From Pseudomonadota bacterium (GTDB taxonomy: Bacteria > Pseudomonadota > Alphaproteobacteria > Geminicoccales > Geminicoccaceae), in the NCBI GenBank assembly GCA_030549795.1, contig JAUQQO010000010.1, forward strand, positions 186,001-250,000: a DNA stretch of 64,000 bases, written 5' to 3'. The notes beneath the pieces are model-generated. The model was not told the origin of the DNA, made no database searches, and worked only from the letters and a program-made list of their open reading frames with translations. Position 1 is the stretch's first letter, and each line of letters opens with the position of its first letter. Below are positions 52,551-61,674 of the stretch, one piece after another. A program made the translations under genes and the position numbers.

Positions 52551-53852
52551 ATGCCGGAGCCCCGACTGCCGAAGTTCGACACGCTCGCGCTGCACGCGGG
52601 TCAGGTGCCCGATCCCACCACCGGTGCGCGTGCCGTCCCCATCTATCAGACCACCTCCTACGTCTTCCGCGACACCGACCACGCTGCGGGCCTGTTCAAC
52701 CTCGAGCGCGCCGGGCACATCTACACGCGCATCTCCAATCCCACCGTCGCCGTGCTCGAGGAGCGGGTGGCGGCGCTTGAGGGCGGCGTGGCGGCCGTGG
52801 CCACCGCGAGCGGCCAGGCGGCGCTGCACCTTGCGATCGCAACCCTGGTCGGCGCCGGCGGCCACATCGTCGCGGCGCGCAACCTCTATGGCGGCAGCGT
52901 CAACCTGTTGCGGCTGACCCTGCCGCGCTTCGGGATCGAGACGAGCTTCGTCGATCCGCGCGATCTCGATGCCTTCGCCGCTGCCATCCGCCCCAACACC
53001 CGTTTGATCTTCGGCGAGACCATCGGCAATCCGGGCCTTGAGGTGTTGGATGTGCCGCGCTTGGCCGAACTCGCGCATGCCCACGGCCTGCCGCTTGTCG
53101 TCGACAACACCTTTGCCACCCCCTGGCTGTTCCGTCCGATCGAGCACGGCGCCGACATCGTCATCCATTCGCTCACCAAATGGCTCGGCGGTCACGGGGT
53201 GGCGATCGGCGGCATCGTCGTCGACGGCGGCCGTTTCGATTGGAGGGCGAGCGACAAGTTCCCGACCTTAACCCAGCCCTACGAAGGCTATCACGGCGTC
53301 ATCTATGCCGAGACTTTCGGACCCGCCGCCTTCGCGGCACGCGCGCGCACCGAAGGCTTGCGCGATTTTGGCGCCTGTTTGAGCCCGCAGAACGCCTTTT
53401 TGATCCTGCAAGGGATCGAGACATTGCCGGTGCGCATGGCGCGGCACATCGAGAACACCGCCAAAGTCCTCGATTTCCTCCTCCGCCATCCGGCCGTGAG
53501 CTGGGTGGTCCATCCGAGCCTGCCCGATCACCCCGATCACGAACTCGCCAAACGGCTGATGCCGCGCGGGGCGGGATCGATCGTGAGCTTCGGGGTCAAA
53601 GGTGGGCGCGAAGCGGGCGCGCGCTTCATCGAAGCCTGTCGCCTCGCCTCGCATCTCGCGAACGTGGGCGACGCCAAGACGCTGGTCATCCACCCGGCTT
53701 CCACCACCCACCTCCAACTCGGCCCGGAACAGCTCGCCGCCATCGGTTTGCGCGACGATACCATCCGTCTTTCGGTCGGGCTCGAGGATCCCGAGGACAT
53801 CATCCTCGATCTCGACCGCGCGCTGCGTGCCGCGCAGCGTGCGGCGCGTTGA
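52551..53852 (+). CDS. metY: O-acetylhomoserine aminocarboxypropyltransferase (sulfhydrylase)
   Basis: A 433-residue PLP enzyme of the Cys/Met metabolism family. It makes homocysteine from O-acetylhomoserine and sulfide. SGQAALHLAIATL, the PLP lysine K210 in HSLTKWLGGHGVAIGG, and the C-terminal HPASTTHLQLGPEQ with DTIRLSVGLEDPEDI are typical. The long Thr/Ser-rich insertion and size fit MetY rather than MetB. No SAM riboswitch was seen upstream. Together with hom it forms the homocysteine branch. Confidence 0.93.
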   Translation: MPEPRLPKFDTLALHAGQVPDPTTGARAVPIYQTTSYVFRDTDHAAGLFNLERAGHIYTRISNPTVAVLEERVAALEGGVAAVATASGQAALHLAIATLVGAGGHIVAARNLYGGSVNLLRLTLPRFGIETSFVDPRDLDAFAAAIRPNTRLIFGETIGNPGLEVLDVPRLAELAHAHGLPLVVDNTFATPWLFRPIEHGADIVIHSLTKWLGGHGVAIGGIVVDGGRFDWRASDKFPTLTQPYEGYHGVIYAETFGPAAFAARARTEGLRDFGACLSPQNAFLILQGIETLPVRMARHIENTAKVLDFLLRHPAVSWVVHPSLPDHPDHELAKRLMPRGAGSIVSFGVKGGREAGARFIEACRLASHLANVGDAKTLVIHPASTTHLQLGPEQLAAIGLRDDTIRLSVGLEDPEDIILDLDRALRAAQRAAR

Positions 53853-53872
53853 TGCTGTAGGGAGTGGCGGCC

Positions 53873-54646
53873 GTGCGCGCGCATGTGTCGACCTACGGCA
53901 AAGCGGTGGTACATGGCGCTCGTGCTGCGGTTCTCGTCCACGGCGCCGGCATGGACCAGAGCGTGTGGACGCTCCAGGGTCGCTATCTCGCCTTCCATGG
54001 CTGGAACGCCTTCGCGGTCGATCTTCCCGGCCACGGCCGCGCGCGCGGCGAGCCGGCTCTTCCCTCAATCGAGGCGATGGCGGATTGGCTCGCCGAACTG
54101 ATCGCGCAGCTCGGGACCGGCCCTGCGACGGTAATTGGGCATTCGATGGGCGCGCTCGTCGCGCTCGACCTCGCCGCCCGCCATCCCAAGTGGGTCGAGA
54201 AGCTCGTGCTCGTGGGAGCCGCTGCCCGCATGCCGGTCCATCCCGAGCTGCTCGCGCTTGCGCGCGCTCACGACCCCAAAGCGGTCGAGCTCATCTGCGA
54301 TTGGGGGTTCGGAGCCCGCGCGCATCTCGGCGGCAATCCCTTACCCGGCGCCTGGCTCGTGGGCAGCGCGCGGGCGCTCCTGCTGCGCGGCGACCCTGCT
54401 GTGCTCGCAAACGATCTTTCCGCCTGCGACGCTTATGCGGAAGGCGAGCGCCGCGCACGCGAGATCGCATGTCCGGCCCTTGTGCTCGCCGGAGCCGAGG
54501 ACCGCATGACGCCACCCGCCGCTGGCCGGCGGCTCGCCGAACTGTTGCGCTTTGGCACCTATCATGAGCTCGCGCGCGTCGGCCACATGATGATGGTCGA
54601 GGACCCCGAAGCTACACTTGCTGCCTTGACGCGCTTTCTCGCCTGA
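53873..54646 (+). CDS. Alpha/beta hydrolase
   Basis: A 257-residue alpha/beta-hydrolase-fold enzyme. The oxyanion segment LVHGAGMDQS, the nucleophile elbow GHSMG with S91, the acid in GAEDRMTPP and the histidine in VGHMMMVED are present. Substrate unknown. GTG 53873 is used (GGGA 9 nt upstream); GTG 53864 is an in-frame alternative. It follows metY by 20 nt on the same strand. Confidence 0.85.
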   Translation: MRAHVSTYGKAVVHGARAAVLVHGAGMDQSVWTLQGRYLAFHGWNAFAVDLPGHGRARGEPALPSIEAMADWLAELIAQLGTGPATVIGHSMGALVALDLAARHPKWVEKLVLVGAAARMPVHPELLALARAHDPKAVELICDWGFGARAHLGGNPLPGAWLVGSARALLLRGDPAVLANDLSACDAYAEGERRAREIACPALVLAGAEDRMTPPAAGRRLAELLRFGTYHELARVGHMMMVEDPEATLAALTRFLA

Positions 54647-54751
54647 GCGCGCGCCCCGCAGCCCGTGCAAGACGCCGTGAGGCATAGGTCGGTTTTAAGC
54701 CCCATGCCGGCGGCGCTATAGGCCAAGAGCGGACAACGGGGAGGAAGGACG

Positions 54752-55507
54752 ATGCGTCTTGCCGGCAAATCCGCCATCGTGACCGGGGCCGGTCAGGGTT
54801 TCGGGGAGGGAATCGCCACACTCTTCGCGCGCGAAGGGGCAAGCGTGGTGGTCGCCGACATCAATCCCAAGACGGCCGAGAAGGTCGCGCGCGCGATCAT
54901 GGCCGAAGGCGGCCGCGCGGTCGCGGTCGCTTGTGATGTGAGCACCGACGCCGGTACCGAGGCGATGGTGCGCGCCGCCCTCGACCGCTTCGGCAAGCTC
55001 GACATCATCGTCAACAACGCCGGCGTCACCCACGTCAACAAGCCCTGCACCGAGGTCACCGAGGAAGAATTCGACCGTATTATGGCGGTCAACGTCAAAG
55101 CGCTCTTCTGGGCAGCCAAGCACGTCGTGCCGATCATGCAGCGCCAAGGTGGTGGGGTGATTTTGACGACGGCATCCACCGCCGGCATTCGCCCTCGGCC
55201 CGGTCTCGTTTGGTACAATACCTCGAAGGGTGCGGCTATCACCGCCACTAAAGCACTCGCGATCGAACTCGCCCCTTTTAAGATCCGGGTCAATTGTCTG
55301 TGCCCGGTGGCTGGGGAGACCCCGCTTCTGCCCGCCTTTATGGGCGGCGACACGCCGGAGTTGCGCGAGAAGTTCCGCGCTACCGTGCCCTTGGGCCGGC
55401 TTTCCACCCCGCTCGATGTAGCGCGTGCCGCACTCTTTCTCGCTTCCGACGAAGCCGAATTCTTAACTGGTGTCGCCCTCGAGGTCGACGGCGGGCGCTG
55501 CATTTGA
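54752..55507 (+). CDS. SDR family oxidoreductase
   Basis: A 251-residue short-chain dehydrogenase/reductase. TGAGQGFG (11-18) binds the NAD(P) nucleotide, NNAG is at 88-91, and the catalytic Y155-x-x-x-K159 (YNTSK) follows the Ser in TTASTAG. The C-terminal FLTGVALEVDGGRCI is characteristic. It reduces a keto group or oxidises an alcohol; substrate unknown. GGGGAGGAAGG lies before ATG 54752. The GST-like gene follows 23 nt later. Confidence 0.9.
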   Translation: MRLAGKSAIVTGAGQGFGEGIATLFAREGASVVVADINPKTAEKVARAIMAEGGRAVAVACDVSTDAGTEAMVRAALDRFGKLDIIVNNAGVTHVNKPCTEVTEEEFDRIMAVNVKALFWAAKHVVPIMQRQGGGVILTTASTAGIRPRPGLVWYNTSKGAAITATKALAIELAPFKIRVNCLCPVAGETPLLPAFMGGDTPELREKFRATVPLGRLSTPLDVARAALFLASDEAEFLTGVALEVDGGRCI

Positions 55508-55530
55508 AGCGGCCGAGCGGAGAGCCGGGA

Positions 55531-56151
55531 ATGATCAAGATCTGGGGACGAGCGAACTCGATCAACGTCCAAAAAGTGATGTGGACGGTAGGCGAGCTCG
55601 GGCTCGATTTCGAGCGCATCGATGCCGGCGGCGCCTTCGGGGGGCTGGATACGCCCGAGTACGGGCGCATGAACCCCAACCGAAAGATCCCGACCATCCG
55701 CGACGGCGAGGTGGTGGTGTGGGAATCGAACGCCTGTGTGCGCTATCTCGCCGCTCAATATGGGGCAGGGTGGCTATGGCCGCTCGATCCCGGCCAGCGC
55801 TCGCAGGCCGACCGCTGGATGGACTGGATGCTGACCACTCTCATGCCCGACCTCACCATCGTCTTCTGGCAGACCATTCGCACCCCTCCCGAACGGCGCG
55901 ACATGGCTGCCGTTCACGAGGCGGCGACCCGGCTGGCGCCGATCTGGGCGATCCTCGATGGCCATCTCAGCGAACGAGCATTCGTGGCGGGTGCGGAGTT
56001 CACCATGGGCGACATACCGGTGGGCTGCGCCTATTGGCGCTACGTCAATCTTCCCATCGAGCGCCCGCAGCTGCCGCATCTGGAGGCGTGGTTCGCGCGG
56101 CTCAAAGAACGCCCGGCCTATCGCACGCACGTCATGCTGCCCCTGAGCTGA
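55531..56151 (+). CDS. Glutathione S-transferase family protein
   Basis: A 206-residue protein. The N-terminal thioredoxin-like half has IKIWGRANSINVQKVMWTVGELGLDFERIDAGG and the glutathione-binding NPNRKIPTIRDGEVVVWESNACVRYLA. The C-terminal helical half is complete. Catalytic Ser/Tyr/Cys identity was not resolved by eye. It conjugates glutathione to electrophiles or acts as a dehalogenase or isomerase. It follows the SDR gene and likely shares its transcript. Confidence 0.88.
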   Translation: MIKIWGRANSINVQKVMWTVGELGLDFERIDAGGAFGGLDTPEYGRMNPNRKIPTIRDGEVVVWESNACVRYLAAQYGAGWLWPLDPGQRSQADRWMDWMLTTLMPDLTIVFWQTIRTPPERRDMAAVHEAATRLAPIWAILDGHLSERAFVAGAEFTMGDIPVGCAYWRYVNLPIERPQLPHLEAWFARLKERPAYRTHVMLPLS

Positions 56152-56273
56152 GCGCGATCGCCGGGAAGCGCGAACCCCACGCGCTTGCATTTTCGTACTC
56201 GGCAGGCGCTTGCGCACGCGCACACGGCCCTTGGCGCGGTGCCTCGTCTGCGTCTAGCTGAGCGCGCCCTTAG

Positions 56274-57857
56274 ATGGAGCAGCGGGTGCCGAGCGGGTTT
56301 CGTGTGCCGAGCTTAGGCGTGCTTCTTTTGCTGTTCTGGTGCACGGTAACCGTCGCCGCGGCAGCCGGTTCCGATCGCTCGGAGCACAGCGCGCAGCCTT
56401 TGCCCGCCAAGCGCGATGCTCATGTGAGCTCCGCGCCGGACGGCGGCTCGCTGTGGAGCGGCAGCGAGCGGGCGCAGGCGCGTCGCGCGGTTGCGCTCGC
56501 GCTTTTGGCCCGCGAAGCGCGCCTCGATCCTTCCGTGGCATTCGATCCCAAATTGCTCGAGCAGATCGGCGACGATCCGCCGCGGGCGCGGCGGGCTGAT
56601 CTTCTGCTCACCCGGGCATGGCTCGATTATCTCGTGCGACGGCGGGGCGGCTTGCGGCTCGGCGAGCCGGCGATGGTCGCCCGCACTCTCGCCCTCCTCG
56701 ACAGCGTATCGACGTCCGAACCCTTCGCGCTCGCCGTCACCGAACTGCGCATCGTAGAAGCCCTAGGCGGCTGGCAGCCGGTTTCGGCACGGCTCGAAGA
56801 GGAGCCCGCTCCACCCACCGCCGAAACGCCCCAAGGGATGGAGAAGGGCCCAGCGAGCCGACGCCGGTGGGTGGCCGAGCGGACGCAACTCATACGCCGT
56901 CTCGTGCAGTCCGCCGATCTTTCGGCCCGTTATCTCGCCGTGCCGGTTCCCGAGCGCGTCCTGCAGCAAGCGGTGATGCGCTTTCAAAGGCGGCACGGGC
57001 TCTTCGCGGACGGCACGGTCGGCAAGCGCACGCTCGCGGCTTTAAATGAGCCCATAAGCGAGCAGATCGCCCGCGCCGAGGTCAATGTCTTACGCGCGAG
57101 CGAACGCGCTGCACGTTCCGGCCTTCGCCGCTATGTCGAAGTCAACATTCCGGCTTTCGAGCTTCGTTATTTCGAAAACGGGACCTTGAAACTCCGCTCG
57201 CGCGTGATCGTGGGTGACGACAAGACACCAACGCCTGTCTTCGACGACGTGATCAGGTACATCGACGTCAACCCGAGCTGGTACGTACCGGCCACGATCG
57301 TCAAAGAAATCCTCGAAAAGGCAAGCCGCGAACCGGGCTATTTCGAGCGTGCCGGCTTCGTCTGGCAGACCGGCGAGAACGGACGGGTGCGCTTGGTGCA
57401 ACGCCCGGGGCCGGAGAACGCGCTCGGCCGCTTTAAGTTCGTGTTTCCGAACCACCATGCCGTCTATCTCCACGACACCGCCCAGCGCGGCCTTTTCGGT
57501 CGCGCCGACCAGGCCCTAAGCCACGGCTGCATTCGCGTGGAACGCCCACTTGAGCTCGCACTCGCGCTCCTCTCCGAACAGGGTTGGACGACCGAACGGT
57601 TGCAACAAGTGCTGGACAGCGGGCGCACGCGGCGGATCGAGCTCGCCGAACCGGTACCGGTATTCCTCGACTACCGCACGGTCGAGCTCGACCCCGAGGG
57701 CCGATTGCTGCTCTTGAGCGATCTCTATGGCCACGACCGCGCCGGGCGAGTGAGCTTCGAGGGCAAACTTATGCGGGCGCGAGCCAGCTCAGGGGCGGCG
57801 CCCTCAAACGCCGCCGCTTCGCTCGCCGAGCGCGCAGCCGAGGTCGTCGTCGACTGA
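56274..57857 (+). CDS. L,D-transpeptidase (YcbB-like) with peptidoglycan-binding region
   Basis: A 527-residue exported protein. A signal-like N-terminus (GVLLLLFWCTVTVAAAAG) leads to a scaffold region, then a peptidoglycan-binding repeat (AVMRFQRRHGLFADGTVGKRTLAALN, ~residues 234-258) and the YkuD catalytic domain, with VNIPAFELRYFENG, GDDKTPTPVFDD and the active-site SHGCIRVERP, Cys ~419. It makes 3-3 peptide crosslinks or attaches proteins to the wall. A disordered tail follows the domain. Confidence 0.9.
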   Translation: MEQRVPSGFRVPSLGVLLLLFWCTVTVAAAAGSDRSEHSAQPLPAKRDAHVSSAPDGGSLWSGSERAQARRAVALALLAREARLDPSVAFDPKLLEQIGDDPPRARRADLLLTRAWLDYLVRRRGGLRLGEPAMVARTLALLDSVSTSEPFALAVTELRIVEALGGWQPVSARLEEEPAPPTAETPQGMEKGPASRRRWVAERTQLIRRLVQSADLSARYLAVPVPERVLQQAVMRFQRRHGLFADGTVGKRTLAALNEPISEQIARAEVNVLRASERAARSGLRRYVEVNIPAFELRYFENGTLKLRSRVIVGDDKTPTPVFDDVIRYIDVNPSWYVPATIVKEILEKASREPGYFERAGFVWQTGENGRVRLVQRPGPENALGRFKFVFPNHHAVYLHDTAQRGLFGRADQALSHGCIRVERPLELALALLSEQGWTTERLQQVLDSGRTRRIELAEPVPVFLDYRTVELDPEGRLLLLSDLYGHDRAGRVSFEGKLMRARASSGAAPSNAAASLAERAAEVVVD

Positions 57858-57870
57858 GCGCACCCCGCTT

Positions 57871-58353
57871 TCACCGAGCGTTGCGGGTGTGAACGATGGG
57901 TTTCGCGTACTGCGGCTCGGTGTCCCAGGGAAACAGGATCCAGGTATCCTGGCTCACCTCGGTGACGAACGTGTCGACGATCGGCCGGCCGGCCGGCTTC
58001 GCATAGACCGTCGCGAAGTGCGCCTTGGGCAGCATCGCGCGCACGATGCGCCCGGTGCGGCCGGTATCCACGAGGTCGTCGACGATGAGGCAGCCCGCCC
58101 CGTCGCCCTCCACGCCCTTTAAGACCACGGCCTCGCACCGGACCGTCTCATCGTACGAGGCTACGCAAACGGTATCGACGATGCGGATGTCGAGCTCGCG
58201 GGCGACGATGTGCGCCGGAACCAGGCCCCCGCGGGTGACGGCAACGATGCGCGAAAAAGGGCCGAGATCCGAAAGACGCCAGGCGAGCGCTTTGGCGTCG
58301 CGGTGCAGCTGTTCCCACGAGACCGGGAAATAGCGGCTCGTACGCTCGCTCAT
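57871..58353 (-). CDS. gpt: Xanthine/purine phosphoribosyltransferase
   Basis: A 160-residue type I phosphoribosyltransferase. The PRPP-binding motif [13 protein letters not shown] (~residues 88-100) is clear; the N-terminal [20 protein letters not shown] with [16 protein letters not shown], and the C-terminal ILFPWD segment match xanthine-guanine phosphoribosyltransferase Gpt. ATG 58353 is chosen because the family begins there. Convergent with the L,D-transpeptidase gene. Confidence 0.88.
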   Translation of the reverse strand: MSERTSRYFPVSWEQLHRDAKALAWRLSDLGPFSRIVAVTRGGLVPAHIVARELDIRIVDTVCVASYDETVRCEAVVLKGVEGDGAGCLIVDDLVDTGRTGRIVRAMLPKAHFATVYAKPAGRPIVDTFVTEVSQDTWILFPWDTEPQYAKPIVHTRNAR

Positions 58354-58478
58354 AAGGGCGTCTCCCACGATGGACGGCGAGGTGTGGAGCTTATCCCGTC
58401 TTGTCAAGACGAGGCGCTTGGGGCTTCATCGTGCTACCGGCATCGCTGCGCGCGAACCGGTGCAACGCGGCACAAACG

Positions 58479-58682
58479 ATGGACGAAGACATCCGCCGCC
58501 CGGCGCCCGCACTCGGTCTACCGCGACCACTCGAAGGCGTGTCGATCGCCGAGCTCGAGGCCTATCGCGCTCTCCTCGTGCAAGAAATCGCCCGCGTGGA
58601 TGCCGAACTCGCGCGGCGGTCGGCGCTGCGCAGCGCGGCGGAATCGCTTTTCCGTCCTCCCCGCACGGACGAGGCCCGGTGA
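58479..58682 (+). CDS. DUF1192 family small protein
   Basis: A 67-residue protein with a helical core (LEGVSIAELEAYRALLVQEIARVDAELARRSALRSAAESLF), the DUF1192 signature of alphaproteobacteria. Function unknown. ATG 58479 fits. It ends 6 nt before the Nudix gene on the same strand, and is divergent from gpt. Confidence 0.85.
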   Translation: MDEDIRRPAPALGLPRPLEGVSIAELEAYRALLVQEIARVDAELARRSALRSAAESLFRPPRTDEAR

Positions 58683-58688
58683 GGTCCG

Positions 58689-59240
58689 ATGCGCTATTGC
58701 AGCAGCTGCGGCGGTCCCGTGCGCCTGCAGCGGCCGCCCGGTGACGACCGCGAGCGCCATGTGTGCACCGTCTGCGGAACCATCCACTATCACAATCCCA
58801 AGATCGTGGTCGGTGCCCTCTGCCTCTGGCAGGACCGCTTGTTGTTGTGTCGGCGCGCGATCGAGCCCCGGGCGGGCTTTTGGACGGTACCAGCCGGCTA
58901 TCTCGAGCTCGGTGAAACGGCGGAGGAAGGGGCGGCACGCGAAGCCTGGGAAGAGGCGCGCGCCCGCATTCGCATCGAGGGCTTGCTCGCCGTCTACAGC
59001 GTGCCGCGCATCGGCCAGGTGCAGCTTCTCTACCGCGCTCAGCTGCTCGAGCCGGAGGTGGCTCCCGGACCGGAGAGCCTCGAGGTACGGCTCCTTTCCT
59101 GGTCGGAGATCCCCTGGGACGAACTCGCCTTTCCCACCGTGCGCTGGCTGCTCGAGCGGGCGTTGGCGCTACGCGATCAAGACGGTCCGCTGGTTACGGT
59201 ATTCAACCCGATTCCGGCGCCTTCCTCGCGCGAGCCTTGA
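58689..59240 (+). CDS. Nudix hydrolase with zinc ribbon
   Basis: A 183-residue hydrolase. The N-terminal zinc ribbon has C4, C7, C26 and C29. The Nudix box begins at G70 and has the GX5EX7REUXEE pattern with R84, E85, E88 and E89; the usual Gly after EE is Arg. It likely hydrolyses a nucleoside diphosphate derivative such as an ADP-ribose or a similar molecule. The substrate is unknown. The gene is joined to the DUF1192 gene by 6 nt. Confidence 0.9.
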   Translation: MRYCSSCGGPVRLQRPPGDDRERHVCTVCGTIHYHNPKIVVGALCLWQDRLLLCRRAIEPRAGFWTVPAGYLELGETAEEGAAREAWEEARARIRIEGLLAVYSVPRIGQVQLLYRAQLLEPEVAPGPESLEVRLLSWSEIPWDELAFPTVRWLLERALALRDQDGPLVTVFNPIPAPSSREP

Positions 59241-59420
59241 CAGCTGCCACACAGCTGATACGCGAGCATCCATGTTGAGCCGGCACGAATCCGCAGGTCT
59301 CGCACGCGATCGACGACGGGTGCGTTCGCCCCGTTGAGAGCTTCCCCAGCCGTGCGCGCCTCGTGCGGCCGCGGGAAGCGCTGGTGAAAGCGATCTGTCC
59401 TGTGCGAGCGCGCGCGACCC

Positions 59421-60089
59421 ATGCTCCATCTCCGGCTCGAAACCCCTGAGGATTTAGACGCGATCGAAACCCTGCTCGATCTCGCGTTCGGTCCCGACCG
59501 GCGACGCAAGGTCTCCTATCGCTACCGCAACGGCATCCCGCCGATCCGCGAACTCTGTCTTGTCGCTGAGGAAGCGGGGCGCATCGTCGGCACCATCCGC
59601 TACTGGCCGATTCGCCTCGACGATCAACCGGCCCTGCTCTTGGGCCCGGTGGCGACGGATCCGAACCGCCGCGCGGTGGGTATCGGGCGTGCGCTCATCT
59701 TCGAGAGCTTGGCGCGCGCTGCCGATCTCAACTGGCGCCTCGTTTTCCTCGTAGGCGATCCTGAATATTACCGCCGCTTCGGCTTTGTGGTCGTGCCACC
59801 GCACATTGTCATGCCGGGAGAAAACCCGCGGCGCTTGCAGTGGCGGGGGCTCGGTGGCGCTACCTTACCGGCGCGCGGCGGGGAACTCTTGCGCGCCGAT
59901 GGAACGCGCATCCAACCAGGCGAGCAGGGGAGCGCGAATGGCGCGCAATCCCTTGTACGCGGCCATTTCCTCCGGCATCTCGCGGAGGCGGGCGGCGAGA
60001 GCGGCGGCGACCCCGCTTTGCCGGGTCGCCTCGTCGAGCCGAACGATCCGCGTCTTGATCGTGAACACGATCGCCCCTGTGCGGGGTAA
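59421..60089 (+). CDS. GNAT family N-acetyltransferase with unusual C-terminal tail
   Basis: A 222-residue frame. Residues 1-~148 resemble a GNAT acetyltransferase: LHLRLETPEDLDAIETLLDLAFG, the acetyl-CoA loop VATDPNRRAVGIGRALIFESLARA, and FLVGDPEYYRRFGFVVVPP. Residues 149-222 lie antisense to the DUF3445 gene's 3' end and are rich in Gly and Arg; they are not family-like. The gene seems to have lost its stop and read on for 225 nt into the opposite gene. The acceptor substrate is unknown. Confidence 0.75.
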   Translation: MLHLRLETPEDLDAIETLLDLAFGPDRRRKVSYRYRNGIPPIRELCLVAEEAGRIVGTIRYWPIRLDDQPALLLGPVATDPNRRAVGIGRALIFESLARAADLNWRLVFLVGDPEYYRRFGFVVVPPHIVMPGENPRRLQWRGLGGATLPARGGELLRADGTRIQPGEQGSANGAQSLVRGHFLRHLAEAGGESGGDPALPGRLVEPNDPRLDREHDRPCAG

Positions 60090-60770
60090 GCGGCGCAGCG
60101 TCTGCCGTTCGACCCGAAGCCACAGCCGTTCACCTACTTCCTGCGCATCGAGCGAGCGCGGGTGGTCGGAACGGTCGAAAAGACAGAGCTCGGGTGTCGC
60201 AGTCAAGCTCCAATTCGCCCGCCACACCGGCCGCTCGACCGCCAGTGTCTCGAAGAAACGCTCGCTCGGCGCCCCCAATCGCGCCGCGAAACCGGGTACG
60301 GGTGCGTGGATTTCGCGCATGGTCTTGCCGAGCTTGTCGGCGAGTTTCCAGTGCAGTGGAAAGCATAAGTGCCCGGCTACGAGCCGATAGGTGCCGTGCG
60401 CGTCGGCTGCGAGCAAAAGGAGGTCTTCTTGCACGAGCCGCCCCGCCGCCAACAAAGGCTCGTCCTCATCATAGGCGACATGCTCGCCGGAACTGCGCAC
60501 GATGAGCCCGTCGGCTACTGATGCGAAGCGCTCGGGCGCAAACTGCCGAAGCCAGTCGAGCACGAGCGCGAGCAGTTCGCGGCACGCCGCCTCGCTTCCC
60601 GGCAAGGTGGCATATACCTCCGCGCGCTTTTCTTCCGTGAGCCGGCGCCGCTGTGCCGTCTCCGCTTCCCAGCGGTCATCGAGCCAAAGCCAATTGGGGA
60701 GATCGAGCGCGCGCAGGCCCATGGCGAGTTTCCACGGGCCTTCGAGGAACAAAAGGGGTGTGGGCTGCAT
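59865..60770 (-). CDS. DUF3445 heme-dependent oxidative N-demethylase-like protein
   Basis: A 301-residue protein of the DUF3445 family. The pattern GPWKLAMGLRALDLPNWLWLDDRW at the start, LVQEDLLLLA, YRLVAGHLCFPLHWKLADKLG in the middle and the GAIVFTIKTRIVRLDEAT end with MAAYKGLRAIRAPLLAWLD are characteristic. Some relatives are named heme-dependent oxidative N-demethylase or dimethylamine monooxygenase subunits. ATG 60770 is chosen because the frame upstream runs into tRNA-Pro. No subunit genes are near. Confidence 0.85.
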   Translation of the reverse strand: MQPTPLLFLEGPWKLAMGLRALDLPNWLWLDDRWEAETAQRRRLTEEKRAEVYATLPGSEAACRELLALVLDWLRQFAPERFASVADGLIVRSSGEHVAYDEDEPLLAAGRLVQEDLLLLAADAHGTYRLVAGHLCFPLHWKLADKLGKTMREIHAPVPGFAARLGAPSERFFETLAVERPVWRANWSLTATPELCLFDRSDHPRSLDAQEVGERLWLRVERQTLRRLPRTGAIVFTIKTRIVRLDEATRQSGVAAALAARLREMPEEMAAYKGLRAIRAPLLAWLDARSIGAQEFPAARR

Positions 60771-60880
60771 GACGGCCAAGCATCCGGCGGCGCCACTTTT
60801 GTCAAGAAGCGCGTGGATCCGGAGTTCGAGGTGCGAGCTGCGTTGCGAAGTCGGAAGCGATCGCCTACACAGGTAAGGGG

Positions 60881-60954
60881 CGGGGCGTAGCTCAGCCTGG
60901 TAGAGCGCCAGCTTTGGGAGCTGGATGTCGCGTGTTCGAATCACGCCGCCCCGA
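60881..60954 (+). tRNA. tRNA-Pro (anticodon TGG)
   Basis: The cloverleaf is complete: acceptor CGGGGCG pairs with CGCCCCG, the D arm is GCTCAGCCTGGTAGAGC, the anticodon stem CCAGC/GCTGG holds TTTGGGA (anticodon TGG), and the T arm is CGTGTTCGAATCACG. The A discriminator ends at 60954, with no encoded CCA. Only 13 nt separate it from livF. Confidence 0.96.
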
Positions 60955-60967
60955 TAAGATCGGCACC

Positions 60968-61672
60968 ATGTTGCTCAGGGTTTCCCGGATCGCTGCCGGA
61001 TACGGCAGCGCGCGCGTGCTCTTCGGCGTCGACCTCGAGGTCGACCAAGGCGAAGTGGTGGGCCTGCTCGGCCGCAACGGCATGGGCAAGTCGACCACTT
61101 TGCTCGCGATCATGGGCGCCGTGCCGCTTTTAGAGGGCAGCATTTGGCTTGATGGCCGCAAGATCGATGGTCTTGCGCCGCATCGCATCGCGCGCCTCGG
61201 GCTCGCACTCGTACCCGAAGGTCGGCGCGTGTTCGCAGATCTCTCGGTGCGCGAGAACCTGCTCGCGGTAGCGCGCCCGCGCAGCGATGGGGCTACGGGT
61301 TTCACGCTTAAGGACATCTTCGCCCTCTTCCCGCGCCTGCGCGAACGCAGCGAGCAACGAGCCGATCAGCTCTCGGGGGGCGAGCAGCAGATGCTCGCCA
61401 TCGGCCGGGCGCTCATGACCAATCCGCGGCTCTTGCTCCTCGACGAGGCGACAGAGGGTCTGGCCCCCCTCGTGCGCAAGGAGATCTGGCGGGTGATCGG
61501 CGAGCTCAAAGCACGCGGCCAGGCGATTTTGCTCGTGGACAAAAACGTGCGCGCCCTCGCGCGCCTGGCCGATCGCTTCTATGTGCTCGAGCGCGGCCAG
61601 GTCGTCTGGCATGGCGCGCCTTCTGCCCTGCTCGCCGATTCCACGATCCTCGAACGCCATTTGGGAGTTTGA
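60968..61672 (+). CDS. livF: Branched-chain amino acid type ABC transporter ATP-binding protein LivF
   Basis: A 234-residue ATPase. It starts MLLRVSRIAAGYGSARVLFGV, with Walker A GRNGMGKST (35-43), the family's typical Met in the P-loop, LSGGEQQMLAIGRAL signature, Walker B LLLLDEATEGLAP and the C-terminal DRFYVLERGQVVW. It powers import of branched-chain amino acids, urea or amides. LivG/H/M are not visible; a LivK-like binding protein begins at 63032. It begins just 13 nt after tRNA-Pro, without an evident ribosome-binding site. Confidence 0.9.
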   Translation: MLLRVSRIAAGYGSARVLFGVDLEVDQGEVVGLLGRNGMGKSTTLLAIMGAVPLLEGSIWLDGRKIDGLAPHRIARLGLALVPEGRRVFADLSVRENLLAVARPRSDGATGFTLKDIFALFPRLRERSEQRADQLSGGEQQMLAIGRALMTNPRLLLLDEATEGLAPLVRKEIWRVIGELKARGQAILLVDKNVRALARLADRFYVLERGQVVWHGAPSALLADSTILERHLGV

Positions 61673-61674
61673 GG

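Noticed and set aside
60771-60967. Longer N-termini for the DUF3445 protein (minus) and livF (plus)
   Set aside because: Both extensions run through tRNA-Pro and do not match the protein families.
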